Shown here: positions 60,329 to 64,000 of the stretch, in pieces
Layout: each line of letters begins with the position of its first letter
Numbering within the stretch: the stretch's first letter is position 1
NCBI GenBank assembly: GCA_964369475.1
Contig: CAYJFK010000001.1
Coordinates: 40,771 to 104,770 of the forward strand
Direction: 5' to 3'
Origin: CAYJFK01 sp964369475
GTDB taxonomy: Bacteria > Bacillota > Clostridia > Oscillospirales > Feifaniaceae
Length of the DNA: 64,000 bases
Position numbers and translations under genes: made by a program
The notes under the pieces: model-generated
The model's database searches: none
What the model saw: the letters and a program-made list of their open reading frames with translations, nothing else
Told to the model about the DNA's origin: nothing

Positions 60329-61247
60329 GGTAGGCGAAATTGCAAAAGAGGAGCCTGTTTGTCTCGGTATAGACACAAGCAACTACACGACCTCAGCGGC
60401 TCTTTGCACAAAGGACGGGCGGCATATCTCCCTTCGAATACCATTTGACGTGGCGATGGGGGAGCGTGGTGTACGTCAGAGCGATGCGGTGTTTTTACAC
60501 ACAAAGGCACTGCCGCAAATTATGGAAGAAATTGCAGAATTAGGTTTAAATATAACGAGTGTTGCCGTTTCAAGTAGACCGAGAGATGTCGAAGGATCCT
60601 ACATGCCATGCTTTCTTGCCGGAATGTCGGTGGCAAGAAGTATAGCAGCGGCGAAAAGCATTCCACTTTACACCACTTCGCATCAAAATGGACATGTATA
60701 CTCTATATTGCTCGGATCAAATCAAGGGTATCTGATTGGAAAAGAGTTCTTTGCCTATCATGTGTCGGGTGGTACTACCGAGCTTTTAAAAGTAGAAGTT
60801 GATGGTAGTATATCAATAATAGCTGAAACTGCCGACATTAATATAGGACAACTTGTTGACAGGTGCGGAATTAAACTCGGTTTAAAATTCCCATGTGGAG
60901 TAGAACTTGAAAGACTTGCAAATAACGGTAAAAACCTACTAAAACCGATGAAATTTAAGGCTGTAAAGCAAATTAACTTGTCAGGCTTAGAGAATAAATT
61001 TGCCGATTATATTAAAACTAACACTCCGGAGGACGCTGCATTGTGGCTTTTTGAAAGCATTTCAAATGCACTAATAGCAATGGCAAGCGAAGTTACAGCG
61101 CCTTTGCTGCTTGCAGGAGGGGTAATGTCGAATTGCATAATTAAAAGTAGACTTTCGGAACATTTTGACATAAAACAAGCCGGTCATGAATACGCCGCAG
61201 ACAATGCAATTGGTGTGGCATGGTATGGAGCACTACATGGAAAATAA
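60321..61247 (+). CDS. Kae1/TsaD-like (M22) protein, paralogue of clostridial nusB-xseA loci
   Basis: Encodes 308 residues; ATG 60321 overlaps the nusB stop. N-terminal CLGIDTSNYTTSAAL and middle SHQNGHVYS (HxxxH metal pair), HVSGGTTELLKV and LLLAGGVMSNCIIKSRLSEH follow the ASKHA fold of TsaD. It is shorter than TsaD (about 335-340 residues) and its adenine-binding parts differ. Such a paralogue occurs between nusB and xseA in many Clostridia; substrate unknown. TsaD proper for t6A synthesis is likely elsewhere. Confidence 0.85.
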   Translation: MLKVGEIAKEEPVCLGIDTSNYTTSAALCTKDGRHISLRIPFDVAMGERGVRQSDAVFLHTKALPQIMEEIAELGLNITSVAVSSRPRDVEGSYMPCFLAGMSVARSIAAAKSIPLYTTSHQNGHVYSILLGSNQGYLIGKEFFAYHVSGGTTELLKVEVDGSISIIAETADINIGQLVDRCGIKLGLKFPCGVELERLANNGKNLLKPMKFKAVKQINLSGLENKFADYIKTNTPEDAALWLFESISNALIAMASEVTAPLLLAGGVMSNCIIKSRLSEHFDIKQAGHEYAADNAIGVAWYGALHGK

Positions 61248-62445
61248 AAAAATAGTATCGGTTACCGATCTAAACAAAAACATAAAAAAGATTATCGAAG
61301 GCGATAGAACGCTTGCGAGCATTTGGGTAAAGGGCGAGCTCTCGAACTTTACCAACCATTATAAAACAGGCCATATGTACATGACGATTAAAGACGAGGG
61401 CTCTGCTATTAAGGCTGTAATGTTTTCACGTGATGCCGCTAAGCTTAGGTTTAAGCCAGAGAGTGGCATGAAGGTCATTGTGCATGGCAGAGTCTCTGTC
61501 TTTGAGCGAGATGGGCAGTATCAGCTCTATCTAAGCGAAATGGAACCCGACGGAATTGGAGCACTTCACCTTGCTTTTGAACAGTGCAAGGCTAAACTTG
61601 CGGCAGAGGGACTTTTTGATACATCAAGGAAGAAGCAGATTCCAAGGCTTCCGCTTAGTATCGGTGTTATAACCTCGCCAACAGGCGCGGCTGTCAGAGA
61701 CATAATTAATGTGCTCGGCAGGCGATTTCCGACTGCTACGGTAAAACTCTACCCTGTGCTCGTGCAAGGAGACGATGCACCGCCGCAACTAATAGATGCA
61801 CTCGATTTTTTTGCGGTAAATAGAGTAGATGTAATCATTATTGGCAGAGGCGGCGGATCTATCGAGGATTTGTGGGCCTTTAACAACGAGGATGTTGCAA
61901 GGGCCATCGCTCGATCGCCGATACCGATCATCTCGGCCGTCGGACACGAAACCGACTTTACGATAGCCGATTTTGTCGCAGATGTGCGAGCACCCACCCC
62001 ATCGGCGGCGGCAGAAATTGCCGTACCCGATAGGTTAACACTTAAAACGAGATTTGCAAATCTCGGAGCAAGACTTTTGTCGCTAACAAATGCACGGCTT
62101 ACGGCCGAGCAAAAAAAGGTTTCTTTTCTTGGCAACAGAAAGGTCTTCGAAAACCCTTCTATTTATATAGACGATAGAAAAATGGCAGTGCTTGCCCTCT
62201 CGCGAAGGCTTAGTTCAGGTGCAGAGCGAATGTCTATAATTCGTCGCCGCAAGCTCGAAAGTGCTGCCGGCAAGCTCGATGCACTCAGTCCTCTTGCCGT
62301 TTTAGGGCGTGGATACTCGCTCGTTATGAAAAACGGCGTCGCTGTACGTTCGACAGGCGAGATTAAAATTGGAGATAAGGTTGAACTGACGCTTGCAGGC
62401 GGCAAGGCGATCGCCGATATTACGGAGGTATATAATAATGGATAA
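61237..62445 (+). CDS. xseA: Exodeoxyribonuclease VII large subunit
   Basis: Encodes 402 residues; ATG 61237 is six bases after GGAG, and overlaps the previous gene by 11. An OB-fold N-terminus (VSVTDLNKNIKKI, WVKGELSNFTNH) precedes the catalytic region VDVIIIGRGGGSIEDLWAFNNE and ISAVGHETDFTIADFVAD-type sequence. With XseB it degrades single-stranded DNA from either end. Confidence 0.96.
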   Translation: MENKKIVSVTDLNKNIKKIIEGDRTLASIWVKGELSNFTNHYKTGHMYMTIKDEGSAIKAVMFSRDAAKLRFKPESGMKVIVHGRVSVFERDGQYQLYLSEMEPDGIGALHLAFEQCKAKLAAEGLFDTSRKKQIPRLPLSIGVITSPTGAAVRDIINVLGRRFPTATVKLYPVLVQGDDAPPQLIDALDFFAVNRVDVIIIGRGGGSIEDLWAFNNEDVARAIARSPIPIISAVGHETDFTIADFVADVRAPTPSAAAEIAVPDRLTLKTRFANLGARLLSLTNARLTAEQKKVSFLGNRKVFENPSIYIDDRKMAVLALSRRLSSGAERMSIIRRRKLESAAGKLDALSPLAVLGRGYSLVMKNGVAVRSTGEIKIGDKVELTLAGGKAIADITEVYNNG

Positions 62446-62677
62446 TAAAACAGTTGATATGTCCTTTGAAGTGGCGATAGCACGCCTCGAGGAGATTGTA
62501 AAACTACTTGAATCGGGTGACGCTAAGCTCGAGGAGTCGCTTTCGCTATTCGAGGAGGGAGTAACGCTTACTTCTCACTGCAACAAACTGCTCGACGAGG
62601 CTGAGCAAAAGGTGACAATGTTTGTCAACGAGGGCGGAGAAGTAAAGGAAGTGCCCATGCCAAAAAGGGGAGAGTAG
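62438..62677 (+). CDS. xseB: Exodeoxyribonuclease VII small subunit
   Basis: Encodes 79 residues from ATG 62438 after CGGAGGTATATA; overlaps xseA by eight bases. Two helices with SFEVAIARLEEIVKLLESGD and LSLFEEGVTLTSHCNKLLDE, the XseB hallmark. Forms the helical legs of the nuclease. Confidence 0.96.
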   Translation: MDNKTVDMSFEVAIARLEEIVKLLESGDAKLEESLSLFEEGVTLTSHCNKLLDEAEQKVTMFVNEGGEVKEVPMPKRGE

Positions 62678-62679
62678 CT

Positions 62680-63552
62680 ATGAGTGTAGCTAATATGAAG
62701 GAAATAGTGGATATTTTCGAGAGCTATCTTCAAAATGTGCTCCCTGAGAGCGAAATTACCGTAAGAAGGGCAATGGATTACAGCCTGTCGGCAGGTGGCA
62801 AGCGCATTAGACCTTATATTTTGCTTGAATTTTTTAGGGTTTGCTCCGGTGGAGATATAAAAAAAGCTCTTCCTTTTGCGGCAGCGCTTGAAATGATTCA
62901 CACTTATTCGCTGATTCACGACGATCTGCCTTGTATGGATAACGACGATTTTCGTAGAGGTAAGCCGACAAACCACAAGGTCTACGGCGAGGCAATGGCT
63001 ACGCTTGCAGGCGATGGACTTTTGACAGAAGCATTTAGCATTGCACTATCGTCGGATTTGTCGCCTGAAATAGTTGTCGCTTGCACAAAAGAGCTTGCCA
63101 ATAGTGCAGGTCTTTTTGGCATGCTTGGCGGTCAGTCGATAGATGTCGAGAGCGAAAAAGAGGGTAGGGCACTTTCGGAAAAAGAGATGCGCTTTATGTA
63201 TTCCATGAAAACAGGTGCGCTTATCAGGTGCGCTTGCACCATTGGAGCCATTGCAGCAGGTGCGGACGAAAATCGAGTAGCTGCGGCGAGAAATTATGGC
63301 GAGCAGATAGGTCTTGCCTTTCAGATTATAGACGATATACTCGATGTAGAGGGCACCTTTGAAGAACTTGGCAAGCCAATTGGCTCGGACGAGCGCAACA
63401 ATAAATCGACCTTTGCCACAATTATGAGCATAGAGAATGCAAGGGCAGAGGCGAAAATATGTACAGAAAAAGCGATTGCTTTTGTCGAAGTCTTTGAACA
63501 AAGCGGCAATTTAGTCTCGCTTGCCAATTTGATGTATGACAGAAAAATGTAA
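62680..63552 (+). CDS. ispA: Farnesyl diphosphate synthase / polyprenyl synthetase
   Basis: Encodes 290 residues, ATG after GGGGAGAGTAGCT. Aspartate-rich motifs DDLPCMDND and DDILDVEG, and GGKRIRPYILLE are present. Residues before the first motif (MIHTYSLIH) suggest a C15 product. Two bases after xseB, the common arrangement leading to dxs. Confidence 0.95.
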   Translation: MSVANMKEIVDIFESYLQNVLPESEITVRRAMDYSLSAGGKRIRPYILLEFFRVCSGGDIKKALPFAAALEMIHTYSLIHDDLPCMDNDDFRRGKPTNHKVYGEAMATLAGDGLLTEAFSIALSSDLSPEIVVACTKELANSAGLFGMLGGQSIDVESEKEGRALSEKEMRFMYSMKTGALIRCACTIGAIAAGADENRVAAARNYGEQIGLAFQIIDDILDVEGTFEELGKPIGSDERNNKSTFATIMSIENARAEAKICTEKAIAFVEVFEQSGNLVSLANLMYDRKM

Positions 63553-63564
63553 GGGGAACTGTTA

Positions 63565-63651
63565 GTGGAAAACTTTAGAACGCAATTTATATATGCAATT
63601 GATTATGATAAATTTTCAACTCTCTGTCCTTGGTGTTACTATTTAGATTAA
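63565..63651 (+). CDS. Possible 28-residue peptide
   Basis: GTG at 63565 follows AAGGGGAACTGTTA and reads 28 codons, ending in CPWCYYLD and a stop. The ribosome site is good and the CPWC motif is suggestive of metal binding, but length alone gives no proof. It lies just before the next small gene. Confidence 0.25.
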   Translation: MENFRTQFIYAIDYDKFSTLCPWCYYLD

Positions 63652-63660
63652 ATCTTTAAA

Positions 63661-63912
63661 ATGGATGAATTTTTAAAAAATAACAATTTCGAAAGATGTG
63701 AAAAAAGTCAATATATTTTAAATAGACCAATGACTGATGAGGAGATTCAAGAACTTGTCAACCGCATGACAAAAGAATTTGATTGGCTTGAATCATGTGC
63801 TGTTTTTGCAAGTTTTAGTCTAATAGGGGAGGAGATAGATCTCTTACCACTACTTAGGGGCGACGCCACAAAAGAGGAGAAATACAAGATACTAAAAAAG
63901 CTCGACAGTTAA
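63661..63912 (+). CDS. Small conserved-looking protein of unknown function
   Basis: Encodes 83 residues, charged and mostly helical (MTDEEIQELVNRMTKEFDWL, KEEKYKILKKL), no signal or membrane segment. No ribosome site is convincing at ATG 63661. The codon use is similar to neighbours. It precedes a hairpin and the repeat element. Could be a regulator or an inhibitor; no family recognised. Confidence 0.5.
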   Translation: MDEFLKNNNFERCEKSQYILNRPMTDEEIQELVNRMTKEFDWLESCAVFASFSLIGEEIDLLPLLRGDATKEEKYKILKKLDS

Positions 63913-63917
63913 AAAAT

Positions 63918-63943
63918 AGGTGTGATGAAAAATCATCACACCT
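63918..63943 (+). terminator. Hairpin after the 83-residue gene
   Basis: Perfect ten-bp stem AGGTGTGATG/CATCACACCT with a six-base loop; no T-run follows. It borders the repeat copy. Confidence 0.6.
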
Positions 63944-63947
63944 CGGA

Positions 63948-64000
63948 CTGGAGAAAAACCTAAAATCAAGCCCCTTCGGAAGGAGGGGGAGCGGCGAGGG
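63948..64000. repeat. Partial inverted copy of the 5489-5702 repeat, cut by the window edge
   Basis: 63948-63966 (CTGGAGAAAAACC...) is the reverse complement of 5654-5672, and 63977-64000 (CGGAAGGAGGGGGAGCGGCG...) is the reverse complement of 5620-5643. The ten bases between them differ. The element continues beyond the window. Confidence 0.8.

Overview
The window reads as chromosome from an anaerobic, flagellated, endospore-forming member of the Clostridia. The grounds are a complete spoIIIA operon (54677-59300), a flagellar filament/hook-junction cluster with fliW-csrA (32163-43599), superoxide reductase instead of oxygen-dependent detoxification, a molybdenum-hydroxylase cluster typical of anaerobes, lipoproteins with type II signal peptides, strong AGGAGG-type ribosome sites and compact operons. 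No species can be named from the sequence alone.

Layout. 1-5490: end of a 2-hydroxyacid dehydrogenase-like gene, desulfoferrodoxin, a MATE transporter/cytidylate-kinase-like pair and a PAS-GAF-GGDEF-EAL cyclic-di-GMP protein. 5489-5702: a MITE-like intergenic repeat. 6436-15464: a cluster built around a molybdopterin aldehyde oxidoreductase with a C_GCAxxG protein, a multi-cluster pyridine nucleotide-disulfide oxidoreductase, a small zinc/redox protein, a radical SAM protein, and one protein fusing a methyltransferase to an AMP-dependent CoA ligase. 15578-15654: tRNA-Arg(ACG).

15819-24280 directly follows the tRNA and is the least ordinary part. One apparent operon encodes an XRE-type regulator, an AAA+ ATPase, a VirD4/TraG-like ATPase with no membrane segments and an added acidic, three-repeat C-terminal half, a TerY-like VWA protein, a PP2C phosphatase and a membrane-anchored Ser/Thr kinase-like protein. 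The last three match the known TerY-phosphatase-kinase triad; joining them to a soluble VirD4-like motor with no relaxase, VirB4 or other conjugation gene nearby suggests a phospho-controlled nucleic-acid or protein handling system of unknown purpose. A lipoprotein and a DUF4261 protein follow.

26559-31884: a second MATE/cytidylate-kinase-like pair paralogous to the first, a lipoprotein, an M20 amidohydrolase and a membrane-anchored XRE regulator. 32163-43599: flgM-flgN-flgK-flgL-DUF6470-fliW-csrA, a reverse-strand possible PilZ protein, then an export-chaperone-like gene-fliD-fliS-flgB-flgC-cheV. 43696-47302: dinB with a LexA-like operator, a structured intergenic transcript, rpe and dapL. 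47366-50742 (reverse): a methionine-rich SLH protein and an FMN-binding lipoprotein. 51033-54503 (reverse): hom-lysC-asd, which with dapL supplies aspartate-family amino acids and diaminopimelate. 54625-64000: a sigma-E-like promoter and spoIIIAA-AH, then asp23-nusB-Kae1-like-xseA-xseB-ispA and a small uncharacterised gene, ending in a second, inverted copy of the intergenic repeat.
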